From Mycolicibacterium thermoresistibile (GTDB taxonomy: Bacteria; Actinomycetota; Actinomycetes; Mycobacteriales; Mycobacteriaceae): a DNA stretch of 64,000 nt. This document shows positions 8,522 through 15,184 of this stretch, one piece after another. Both the position numbers and the translations under genes were made by a program. How positions within the stretch are numbered: the stretch's first letter is position 1; each line of letters starts with the position of its first letter. Below the pieces are notes generated by a model. The model was not told where the DNA came from. It did no database searches and saw only the letters and a list, made by a program, of their open reading frames with translations. The stretch lies in assembly GCF_900187065.1 (NCBI RefSeq), contig NZ_LT906483.1, positions 4,092,001 through 4,156,000 of the forward strand. Direction: 5' to 3'.

Positions 8522-8555
8522 TCCGGCGGGTCACCACCGCGGTACGCCGAACAGC

Positions 8556-8969
8556 TCAGTGTTCGAGCTCGGCGGCGACGGCGCGCACCACCTCGGCGAC
8601 CCGGCGAGCGGTCTTGCGGTCCGGGTAGCGGCCCTTGCGCAGGTCGGGCTGCACCGCGCTCTCCAGCAGGGTGATCATGTCCTCGATCAGCCCGTGCAGT
8701 TCGTCGGGGCTGTGTTTGCGCTCGGCGGCCGCGGCCTGCCGGCGGGCCCGGCTCAGGCTCGGCGGCGGATCGATGATCTGGACGCTCAGCGCCTGCGGTC
8801 CGCGGCGGCCCGTCGCGATGCCGAATTCGACCCGCTGACCGGATTTGAGGGTCTCGACCCCTTCGGGCAGCGCCGACGCCCGGACGTAGACGTCCTCCCC
8901 ACCGTCGTCCTGGGACAGAAAGCCGAAGCCCTTCTCGGCGTCGTACCACTTAACCCTGCCGGTCGGCAC
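8556..8969 (-). CDS. cspB: Cold-shock domain protein with C-terminal extension
   Basis: Residues 1-70 are a cold-shock (OB-fold) domain with RNP motifs GRVKWYDAEKGFGFLSQDDG and DVYVRASAL, which binds single-stranded nucleic acid. A second half of about 65 residues (PDELHGLIEDMITLLESAVQ and the Arg-rich RKGRYPDRKTARRVAEV) is absent from short CspA-type proteins but present in mycobacterial CspB. The GTG at 8969 is preferred over one three codons upstream because GCGGGTGAG stands at a good distance before it and it gives the usual MPTGRVKWYD start. The gene has its own leader of about 230 bp, divergent from the YccF gene. Confidence 0.88.
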   Translation of the reverse strand: MPTGRVKWYDAEKGFGFLSQDDGGEDVYVRASALPEGVETLKSGQRVEFGIATGRRGPQALSVQIIDPPPSLSRARRQAAAAERKHSPDELHGLIEDMITLLESAVQPDLRKGRYPDRKTARRVAEVVRAVAAELEH

Positions 8970-9201
8970 TGGTCTCACCCGCTTGTCTGGTCGAACCCAC
9001 TGACATCACAACGAAAGCGTCCCCCCCTGCGCTGGTCAGAGTCGCCGGGTCTGCCGGCTCCGGGACGCGTCGGGCTGAATCCTACTCGGCCGCCGATCCG
9101 GCGAGCACCTCAGATTCCGTCTGGCCGCTCACATCCCGGCCCCCGCAACCCGGCCCGGCCGGACGGGTTCTGGGTAGGCTTGACCCACCGCTGGAGGAGA
9201 G

Positions 9202-9615
9202 ATGCGCCTGTTACTGAATGTCGTCTGGTTGATCTTCGGCGGTTTGTGGCTCGCGCTGGGGTATCTGCTGGCCTCGCTCATCTGCTTTCTGCTGATCGTC
9301 ACGATCCCGTTCGGGTTCGCCGCGTTCCGGATCGGCATGTATGCGTTGTGGCCGTTCGGCCGCACCGTCGTCGACAAACCGGGGCCGCGGCCGGGCGCGC
9401 TGATCGGCAACATCATCTGGATCGTGCTGTTCGGCATCTGGCTGGTGCTCGAGCATCTGATCACCGCGGCGTTGATGGCGATCACGATCATCGGGATCCC
9501 GCTGGCGCTGGCGAATCTGAAGATGATCCCGATCTCCCTGATGCCGCTGGGTAAGGAGATCGTGCCGGTCGACGGTCTGCGCGCCGTCCCCGATCCCACC
9601 GGAGCCGCCGCATGA
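9202..9615 (+). CDS. YccF-domain inner membrane protein
   Basis: A 137-residue protein with duplicated YccF units: each has a hydrophobic pair of helices and the motif NxIWxxxxGxWLxLxxL (LLNVVWLIFGGLWLALGYL at the start, GNIIWIVLFGIWLVLEHL at about residue 68), followed by TIPFGFAAFRIGMYALWPFG and IIGIPLALANLKMIPISLMPLG. GGAGGAGAG immediately upstream of the ATG fixes the start. Its stop overlaps the moaA start (ATGA), so it is translationally coupled to molybdopterin genes, as in M. tuberculosis; the reason is unknown. Confidence 0.87.
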   Translation: MRLLLNVVWLIFGGLWLALGYLLASLICFLLIVTIPFGFAAFRIGMYALWPFGRTVVDKPGPRPGALIGNIIWIVLFGIWLVLEHLITAALMAITIIGIPLALANLKMIPISLMPLGKEIVPVDGLRAVPDPTGAAA

Positions 9616-10670
9616 CCGTGACCGCGCTGGGCCTTCCCGCTGTGCGACGGCCGTCGCCGCCATCGGCTCCGCCGGCGAGCGGACCGCTGGTCGACACCTT
9701 CGGCCGGGTGCACACCGACCTGCGCATCTCCCTGACCGACCGCTGCAATCTGCGCTGCACCTACTGCATGCCGGCGGAGGGGCTGGACTGGCTGCCGGGC
9801 GAGCATCTGCTGCGCCCCGATGAGCTCGCCCGGCTGCTGCACATCGCGGTGACCCGGCTGGGCATCACCAATGTGCGGTTCACCGGCGGCGAACCGCTGG
9901 TCGCCCGGCACCTCGAGGAGGTGGTGGCCGCCGCGGCGGCGGAACGTCCCCGACCCGAGATCGCGCTCACCACCAACGGCATCGGACTGGCCAAGCGCGC
10001 CCGACGGCTCAAGGACGCCGGACTGGACCGCGTCAACGTCTCGCTGGACACCGTCGACCCGGTGCGATTCGCCCGGATCACCCGCCGCGACCGGCTTGCC
10101 GATGTGCTCGCCGGTCTGGAGGCCGCCCGGGCCGCCGGGCTGACCCCGGTCAAGGTCAACGCGGTGCTGGACGCCGAAACCGGCCTCGACGATGCGGTGC
10201 AGCTGCTCAGGTTCTGTCTGGACCGCGGCTACCAGTTGCGGATCATCGAACAGATGCCGCTGGACGCCGGGCATCAGTGGCGGCGTGACCAGACCCTGAG
10301 CGCCGATGAGGTGCTGGCCGCGTTGCAGCGTGAATTCCGGCTCAGCCCCGATCCCACCCCGCGCGGGTCGGCGCCGGCGCAGCTGTGGCGGATCGACGGC
10401 ACCGGCGCCACCGTCGGGATCATCGCCACGGTGTCGCATGCGTTCTGCTCAGCCTGTGACCGGACCCGGCTGACCGCCGACGGTCAGGTGCGCAACTGCC
10501 TGTTCGCCCAGCAGGAGACCGATCTGCGCGGGCTGTTGCGCAGCGGCGCCGACGACGACGCGGTGGAGGCCGCGTGGCGGGCGGCGATGTGGGCCAAGGC
10601 GGCCGGGCACGGCATCAACGATCCCGACTTCGTCCAACCCGCACGACCCATGAGCGCAATCGGAGGATGA
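9612..10670 (+). CDS. moaA: GTP 3',8-cyclase MoaA (molybdopterin)
   Basis: A radical SAM enzyme that, with MoaC, converts GTP into cyclic pyranopterin monophosphate. Of 352 residues, the N-terminal cluster motif is DRCNLRCTYCMP (CxxxCxxC), followed by RFTGGEPLV (the GGEP SAM motif); the C-terminal second cluster is in FCSACDRTRLTADGQVRNC (CxxC-x13-C). The C-terminus ends MSAIGG, the conserved GG tail needed for activity. The start overlaps the yccF stop and the stop overlaps the moaD start, both as ATGA, showing a tightly coupled operon. Confidence 0.96.
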   Translation: MTVTALGLPAVRRPSPPSAPPASGPLVDTFGRVHTDLRISLTDRCNLRCTYCMPAEGLDWLPGEHLLRPDELARLLHIAVTRLGITNVRFTGGEPLVARHLEEVVAAAAAERPRPEIALTTNGIGLAKRARRLKDAGLDRVNVSLDTVDPVRFARITRRDRLADVLAGLEAARAAGLTPVKVNAVLDAETGLDDAVQLLRFCLDRGYQLRIIEQMPLDAGHQWRRDQTLSADEVLAALQREFRLSPDPTPRGSAPAQLWRIDGTGATVGIIATVSHAFCSACDRTRLTADGQVRNCLFAQQETDLRGLLRSGADDDAVEAAWRAAMWAKAAGHGINDPDFVQPARPMSAIGG

Positions 10671-10969
10671 CGGTGGCGACACCCACCCAGCCAACGCAGA
10701 CCCGCCCGGGACAACCGGTGGTCGAGCTGACCGTGCGGTACTTCGCGGCCGCCCGGGCCGCTGCCGGCGTCGACGAGCAGACGGTCCGGGTGCCGGCCGG
10801 CGCCACCGTGCAGGAGCTGGCCGACCAGCTGGCCCGCGGCAGCGCCGAACTGTCCCGGGTGCTGCCCCGCTGTTCCTATCTGTGTGACGGCGTCGCCGTG
10901 CGCGACACCGCGCAGCCGCTGCATCCCGGACAGACCGTCGACGTCCTGCCTCCGTTCGCCGGTGGTTAA
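10667..10969 (+). CDS. moaD: Molybdopterin synthase sulfur carrier subunit MoaD
   Basis: A 100-residue ubiquitin-fold sulfur carrier: LTVRYFAAARAAAGV at the start of the fold and the essential C-terminal Gly-Gly (VDVLPPFAGG) that is adenylated and thiocarboxylated. It partners MoaE (13.5 kb, opposite strand) to form molybdopterin synthase. The ATG overlaps the moaA stop; the first 20 residues (Thr/Pro/Gln-rich) precede the fold, so the GTG at 10673 is an alternative. GGAGG lies just upstream. Confidence 0.93.
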   Translation: MTVATPTQPTQTRPGQPVVELTVRYFAAARAAAGVDEQTVRVPAGATVQELADQLARGSAELSRVLPRCSYLCDGVAVRDTAQPLHPGQTVDVLPPFAGG

Positions 10970-10991
10970 TCCGATGTCATCCCGACAAGAT

Positions 10992-11007
10992 GGTGATTTA
11001 CGTCACA
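10992..11007 (+). promoter_or_regulatory. CRP-type operator upstream of rpfA
   Basis: GGTGA-TTTACG-TCACA matches the CRP consensus TGTGA-N6-TCACA at nine of ten defined positions. A TATATC -10-like box follows at 11031-11036, which would put the start of transcription near 11043 and the site centre near -43, an activating position. In M. tuberculosis rpfA is a known target of the CRP homologue Rv3676, which supports the reading. Confidence 0.75.
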
Positions 11008-11103
11008 TAACGAGACGATAACGACGCCCTTATATCGCGCTGAGCTGCCTTTTTCTGCCCCAAAAGTGACTAAAGTCCTGCGGCTTTAGAGCTCCTTTAG
11101 GAT

Positions 11104-11135
11104 TTGCCGGTCCCCGGAAACGCCGGGGCCGGCAA
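11104..11135. terminator. Strong hairpin in the moaD-rpfA interval
   Basis: TTGCCGGTCCCCGG and CCGGGGCCGGCAA form a 13-bp stem with one bulged T and a five-base loop (AAACG). There is no T-tract. It may end moaA-moaD transcription, but it also lies inside the predicted rpfA leader, before the riboswitch, so it could be a leader structure. A smaller inverted repeat, CTAAAG/CTTTAG, precedes it at 11070-11089. Confidence 0.5.
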
Positions 11136-11149
11136 AAGGTGACGTCTCG

Positions 11150-11352
11150 CGCCTCAGCCGTTACGGTTCAACGCGGGTCAGGCGAGCCTGATCGGCTGGC
11201 CCACCTGGTTCGGTAGCGCCGAACTCCATCCGCCGGGCCAGGACACCGACAACAACCTGGATGGAGGCGGGGGACCCACCGGTCCACCCGAAGGGACCTG
11301 GGGCCGACCGGCCCCTAGGGGTGAAGCCGATACGACATCGGCCGGGTGACCT
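11150..11352 (+). promoter_or_regulatory. c-di-AMP riboswitch (ydaO-yuaA type) in the rpfA leader
   Basis: The leader between moaD and rpfA contains the conserved core blocks of this class: GGGGGACCCACC at about 11269-11280 and AGGGGTGAAGCCGATACG at about 11317-11334, separated by pairing segments (for example GGGACCTGG and CGACCGGCCCC). c-di-AMP riboswitches are known in front of resuscitation-promoting-factor and other cell-wall hydrolase genes in actinobacteria. Exact borders are approximate; the 3' end may run on towards the rpfA ribosome binding site. Confidence 0.82.
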
Positions 11353-11411
11353 CTCCGACCCGAACCCGACAGCTGACCTCGAAGGCGCCCAAGAGAGGAC
11401 CTACCGGATTC

Positions 11412-12719
11412 ATGAGTGGACGGCACCGCAAGCCCACGACATCATCCGTAAACGTCGCGAAAATCGCTGTCACCGGGGCTGTGCTCGGCGGTGGCGGCCT
11501 GGCGATGGCCGGTCAGGCCGGTGCGGCCACCGACGCCGAATGGGATCAGGTCGCCCGTTGCGAGTCGGGCGGAAACTGGGCCATCAACACCGGTAACGGC
11601 TATCACGGGGGCCTGCAGTTCGCTCCCGGCACCTGGAGGGCCCACGGCGGCGGCGAGTTCGCGCCGTACGCCCACCTGGCCACCAAGGAGCAGCAGATCG
11701 CGATCGCCGAGCGGGTGCTGGCCAGCCAGGGCAAGGGGGCGTGGCCGACCTGCGGCAAGGTGCTGTCCGGCGCGACCCCGCGCAATGTGGTGAACGATCC
11801 CGCGCCGCAACCACTGGACGCGCCGCCGGTCAACGAGCTGGCGCCGCCTCCGCCGCCTGATCCGTTCGCCCCGCCGCCTCCCCCGCCGCCGGGCGATGTG
11901 CCGCCGCCGGCCGATGCACTGGCCGCCCCGGCACCCGAGGCGCCGTTGCCTCCGCCGCCGGGCGACGTGCCACCGCCGCCGCCCGCTGAACCGGCGATCG
12001 TCGAGGCGGGCTTCGCCGCCCCCGAGGCGCCCCCCGCTCCCCCGGCTCCCGAGGCTCCCCCGGCTCCCGAGGCCGCACCGGCCGAGGTGCCGCTGGCCCC
12101 ACCCGCGGAGGTCGCGCCGGCCCCGGCCGAGAACGTCATCGTCGAGGCCAGCCTTCCGGCGCCCGAGGCTCCCCCTGCCGAGGTGCCGCCGGCCCCACCC
12201 GCGGAGGTCGCGCCGGCTCCGGCCGAGGAGACCATCGTCACCGCATCGAACTGGGAGTTCGCCGAGGGCCCGGTCAGCCAGGCCGAAGCCTGGTCGCTGC
12301 CCGGCGGCCCGGCACCGGCCCAGCCCGCGCCCGTCGCGCCGGAACCCGCTCCCGCCCCGGTGCCGGATCCGGTGGCGGCGCTCAACGCGGTCGACATCCC
12401 CGCCGAGGCATACGACCTTGCGAACCAGGCGGTGACCGAGGGCAAGCCGCCGCTGCCCGAGGGCATGCCGCATCTGCCCAGCCCGGACAATCTGCCGGAC
12501 GGCTACACCGTGGATCCGACCGTGGTGGACCGGCAGAACCCGAACGTCACCTACCTGCGGGAGCTGTGGCACGCGATCCAGACCCAGGAGATCTCCGGGG
12601 CCGACGCCCTGCTGGCATTGACGCAGCGTCCGTTGACCACTCCGGACACCCCGGGTGGGCCCGGCCCGAACATGCCGGCGCCGCCGCCCACGCCCGCTGA
12701 CGCGGCCCCGCCCGCCTGA
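11412..12719 (+). CDS. rpfA: Resuscitation-promoting factor RpfA
   Basis: A secreted peptidoglycan-cleaving enzyme that wakes dormant cells. Of 435 residues, a signal sequence covers about 1-38 (KIAVTGAVLGGGGLAMAG, then AGAATDA). The lysozyme/transglycosylase-like Rpf domain follows (WDQVARCESGGNWAINTGNG to ACPTCGK-like WPTCGKVLSG), with the catalytic glutamate at residue 51 (CESGG). A long Pro/Ala-rich region with APAPAEE/VIVEAS-type imperfect repeats spans about 140-330, as in RpfA, and a conserved C-terminal segment ends the protein. The ATG at 11412 gives a proper signal peptide; upstream in-frame codons lie in the leader. Probably controlled by CRP and c-di-AMP. Confidence 0.93.
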   Translation: MSGRHRKPTTSSVNVAKIAVTGAVLGGGGLAMAGQAGAATDAEWDQVARCESGGNWAINTGNGYHGGLQFAPGTWRAHGGGEFAPYAHLATKEQQIAIAERVLASQGKGAWPTCGKVLSGATPRNVVNDPAPQPLDAPPVNELAPPPPPDPFAPPPPPPPGDVPPPADALAAPAPEAPLPPPPGDVPPPPPAEPAIVEAGFAAPEAPPAPPAPEAPPAPEAAPAEVPLAPPAEVAPAPAENVIVEASLPAPEAPPAEVPPAPPAEVAPAPAEETIVTASNWEFAEGPVSQAEAWSLPGGPAPAQPAPVAPEPAPAPVPDPVAALNAVDIPAEAYDLANQAVTEGKPPLPEGMPHLPSPDNLPDGYTVDPTVVDRQNPNVTYLRELWHAIQTQEISGADALLALTQRPLTTPDTPGGPGPNMPAPPPTPADAAPPA

Positions 12720-12750
12720 TCCGTCGCCGTCGGGGTGAACCCACAGCGAC

Positions 12751-12923
12751 CGTGCAACCCGCGCGTCGACGATGCTGTCGGCGCGTCGACCGTGCAACCG
12801 GCGCGGTGATCGTGCATCCCGCGCGTCGACAGTGACACAGCCGTCGTCCACAGCCGAAAAACGCGCGCTCAGCCCACAGTCGAAGCGCTCAATGCACACC
12901 CGCCGCGCTCACCGCACGCTCGA
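12751..12923. repeat. Intergenic tract with 20-bp period
   Basis: Four consecutive 20-bp units fill 12751-12830: CGTGCAACCCGCGCGTCGAC, GATGCTGTCGGCGCGTCGAC, CGTGCAACCGGCGCGGTGAT, CGTGCATCCCGCGCGTCGAC. After a gap, three more 20-bp units with another motif fill 12864-12923, each built on CGCGCTCA or AGCGCTCA (for example CGCGCTCAGCCCACAGTCGA). The copies are diverged, so the periodicity has been kept while the bases drifted. No ORF or clear hairpin explains it. Confidence 0.72.
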
Positions 12924-12984
12924 AGCACAGAGCACACTGGGAAACCGCGTGGTCACGAACCGCCGTGAACACCAGAGGACGAGA

Positions 12985-13437
12985 ATGACGCAGAAATTCG
13001 TTCGGCGTGCGGGCCTGACGCTGGTGGGCGCACTGCTTCTGGCCGGCCTTCTGCCGCCGGCCGCCTCCGCCTCGCAGGGCCGGTCAGTCGTGCATCAATT
13101 TCGCGTATACGAGATTTTCGAGCACAACAAGCAGGCTTTTCACGAGCGCTTCCGTGATCACGCCATGCGCATCATGGCCAGATACGACTTCGAGATCGTC
13201 GCCATGTGGGAAACCAAGCACGAGGAGCGCACCGAGTTCGTCTATCTGTTGCAGTGGCCGGATGTGGCCACGCTGCAGGATCGCTGGGCCGGGTTCCTGG
13301 CCGACCGGGAATGGTCCGAGATCAAGATGCGCACCGCCGCCCGGCACGGCCAGCTGGTGGGAGAGATCGAGGACCGCATACTGACGGTCACGGACCATTC
13401 CCCCACGAGGGAGTTCGCACTGCCGGTTCGCCCCTGA
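12985..13437 (+). CDS. Exported NIPSNAP-family protein
   Basis: A 150-residue protein with a cleavable signal peptide (AGLTLVGALLLAGLLPPAASASQG, about residues 10-33) followed by one NIPSNAP domain: VHQFRVYEIFEHNKQAFHERFRDH, then IVAMWETKHEERTEFVYLLQWPD and a C-terminal helix. The ferredoxin-like NIPSNAP fold is usually cytoplasmic or mitochondrial, so export is notable. AGAGGACGAG before the ATG at 12985 sets the start; the longer open frame from 12772 runs through the repeat tract. Function unknown. It converges on moaE. Confidence 0.78.
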   Translation: MTQKFVRRAGLTLVGALLLAGLLPPAASASQGRSVVHQFRVYEIFEHNKQAFHERFRDHAMRIMARYDFEIVAMWETKHEERTEFVYLLQWPDVATLQDRWAGFLADREWSEIKMRTAARHGQLVGEIEDRILTVTDHSPTREFALPVRP

Positions 13438-13442
13438 ACGAC

Positions 13443-13503
13443 GGCCCCCAGCCGAGCCGGGAACCATATTCACCTGGGTCCACCTGGGCCCGGCCTCGGG
13501 GCC
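13443..13503. terminator. Bidirectional hairpin between NIPSNAP gene and moaE
   Basis: GGCCCC with GAGCCGGG on the left pairs with CCCGGCCTC and GGGGCC on the right, giving an imperfect GC-rich hairpin in the 83-bp gap between two convergent genes. The loop contains the direct repeat CACCTGGGTCCACCTGGG. There is no T-tract. Confidence 0.42.
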
Positions 13504-13520
13504 TGCGATGACGGTTCCGG

Positions 13521-13949
13521 TCAGGCGCAGTTCACCCACTCATCGGTGCCGTCGGCGAAGAACTGGTGCTTCCACACCGGCAGGCGTTCCTTGACCAGGT
13601 CGACCAGCCGGGCGCAGGTCTGGAACGCCTCCGAGCGGTGGTCGGCGGCGACCGCCGCGACCAGCGCCGCATCTCCGATCGAGAGCGGCCCGACCCGGTG
13701 GCTGACCGCGATCGCCCGCACCCCCCGGCTCGCGGCGGCCACTTCGGCGGCCACCTCGGCCAGGGTCCGCTCGGCCGACGGGTGCGCGGTGTACTCCAGC
13801 CGCAACACCTCGCGCCCGCCGTCGTGGTCGCGGACCACCCCGGCGAAGCCGACCACCGCACCGGCGGCCCGGTGGCCGACCAATGCCTCGTGTTCGGCCA
13901 CCTCGATCGGATCGGAGGTGACCGTGGCGCGCAGAACCTCTGCGTTCAT
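13521..13949 (-). CDS. moaE: Molybdopterin synthase catalytic subunit MoaE
   Basis: A 142-residue protein that moves sulfur from thiocarboxylated MoaD onto cyclic pyranopterin monophosphate. Family features are GAVVGFAGVVRDHDGGREVLRLEYTAHPSAE in the N-terminal half, the AISHRVG-like AVSHRVGPLSIGDAALVAAVAADHR, and the lysine-bearing VKERLPVWKHQFFADG near the C-terminus (KERxPxWK is the catalytic signature). It overlaps the mog stop by four bases and completes the moaC-mog-moaE operon. Confidence 0.95.
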   Translation of the reverse strand: MNAEVLRATVTSDPIEVAEHEALVGHRAAGAVVGFAGVVRDHDGGREVLRLEYTAHPSAERTLAEVAAEVAAASRGVRAIAVSHRVGPLSIGDAALVAAVAADHRSEAFQTCARLVDLVKERLPVWKHQFFADGTDEWVNCA

Positions 13950-14437
13950 CGAACGTGATCCTCACCGCTGAGCTGATCGAGGGCGTGCTCGAGCACGTCG
14001 TCGAGCACCCCGAGGCCGTCCTTGACCCCGCCCGGTGAGCCGGGGAGGTTGACGATCAGTGTGCGTCCCGCCACGCCGCAGACCCCGCGGGACAGCACCG
14101 ACGTCGGCACCTCGGGCAGCCCGGCCCGGCGGATCGCGTCGGCCAGGCCGGGAATCTGATAGTCGAGCACCGCGAGCGTGGCCTCCGGGGTGGCATCGGT
14201 CGGGGAGATCCCCGTCCCACCGGAGGTGATGATCACGTCGACGTCCTCGTCGACGGCGGTGCGCAGCGCGGCGCCGACCGCGTCCCCGTCGGGCACCACC
14301 ACCGGCGCCGGGACCCGGTAGCCGCGCTCGGTCAGCCAGTCGACGATGATCGGCCCGCAGCGGTCCTCGTACACCCCGCCCGCGGCCCGGGTGGATGCGA
14401 TGACGACCCGGCCGGTGCGGGTCACGGCCGCGTCCAA
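13946..14437 (-). CDS. mog: Molybdopterin adenylyltransferase (MogA/MoaB family)
   Basis: A 163-residue protein of the MoCF fold that adenylylates molybdopterin before molybdate insertion. The motif TSGGTGISPTDATPEATL is the conserved binding loop and SRGVCGVAGRTLIVNLPGSPGGVKDGL is the second signature. It sits between moaC and moaE; its start overlaps the moaC 3' end by 16 bases and its stop overlaps the moaE start by four. In M. tuberculosis the same position holds mog. Confidence 0.92.
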   Translation of the reverse strand: MDAAVTRTGRVVIASTRAAGGVYEDRCGPIIVDWLTERGYRVPAPVVVPDGDAVGAALRTAVDEDVDVIITSGGTGISPTDATPEATLAVLDYQIPGLADAIRRAGLPEVPTSVLSRGVCGVAGRTLIVNLPGSPGGVKDGLGVLDDVLEHALDQLSGEDHVR

Positions 14438-14922
14438 ACGCCGGTCTTGCCGCCTTCCTTGCGCAGCACCCGGATATCGCCGATGCGGGCCGCCGGGTCG
14501 ACCGCCTTGATCATGTCGTAGAGCGTCAGCGCGGCCACGCTCACCGCGGTCAGCGCTTCCATCTCCACCCCGGTGCGGTCGGTGGTGCGCACCGTGGCGG
14601 TGATGTCGATGTGTGCCTCACCGATGTCGAAGTCGACGTCGACACCGGTCAACGCCAGCTGATGGCACAACGGGATGAGGTCGCTGGTGCGCTTGGCCGC
14701 CATGATCCCGGCGACCCGGGCGGTGGCCAGCGCATCACCCTTCGGCAGCCCGCCGGCGGCGATCATCGCCACCACGTCGGTCCGGGTCCACAACACACCC
14801 GCCGCGATCGCCTCCCGTTTGGTGGGCGCCTTGGCGGTCACGTCGACCATGTGCGCCGCGCCGGTGTCGTCCAGGTGCGACAGGCGGGGGGCGGAGGAAC
14901 CGGCTCCTGCGGGCTCGGGCAC
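14422..14922 (-). CDS. moaC: Cyclic pyranopterin monophosphate synthase MoaC
   Basis: A 166-residue partner of MoaA. Family motifs are LSHLDDTGAAHMVDVTAKAPTKREA at the N-terminus, AAKRTSDLIPLCHQLALTGVDVDF and GVEMEALTAVSVAALTLYDMIKAVD, with the catalytic lysine in the last motif and the C-terminal RKEGGKTGVWTRP. A GTG at 14922 is used. The six codons before PRLSHL could be trimmed, so the start is approximate. It heads the moaC-mog-moaE operon. Confidence 0.95.
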   Translation of the reverse strand: MPEPAGAGSSAPRLSHLDDTGAAHMVDVTAKAPTKREAIAAGVLWTRTDVVAMIAAGGLPKGDALATARVAGIMAAKRTSDLIPLCHQLALTGVDVDFDIGEAHIDITATVRTTDRTGVEMEALTAVSVAALTLYDMIKAVDPAARIGDIRVLRKEGGKTGVWTRP

Positions 14923-14924
14923 CG

Positions 14925-15125
14925 TTACCTGTTGATCACCGTGACCGGATGCATGTACGGCAGCTCATCGTGCGGCAACGGGAACTCCTCGTCGCCGAAC
15001 GGGGACAACGCGCCGGCGAGCTCCGCCGTCAGCTCGGTCACCGCGTGCTCGTCGTCCGGGATATGAGTCGGCCAACCGCCGTCGACATAGTGCTTCTTCT
15101 GCCGCTTGTTGTCTGCCACGCCCAC
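14925..15125 (-). CDS. Small conserved acidic protein
   Basis: About 66 residues: a basic start (ADNKRQKKHYVDGG) then an acidic body (WPTHIPDDEHAVTELTAELAGALSPFGDEEFPLPHDELPYMHPVT). A similar short protein precedes moaC in M. tuberculosis. GTG codons at 15125 and 15119 are the likely starts. A longer frame from 15200 would overlap the divergent gene at 15185 and adds non-conserved residues. Its end is two bases before the moaC start, so it is probably first in the moa operon. No function known. Confidence 0.72.
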   Translation of the reverse strand: MGVADNKRQKKHYVDGGWPTHIPDDEHAVTELTAELAGALSPFGDEEFPLPHDELPYMHPVTVINR

Positions 15126-15184
15126 ATTGTGGCAAACGTCTCCGTGCGTGGCGAGGTCGGGCGGCTGCTTTACGCTGGTCAGCG

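Noticed and set aside
11442..12899. 485-codon antisense frame across rpfA
   Set aside because: A product of the Pro/Ala-rich rpfA codons read in reverse; no start signal or domain.
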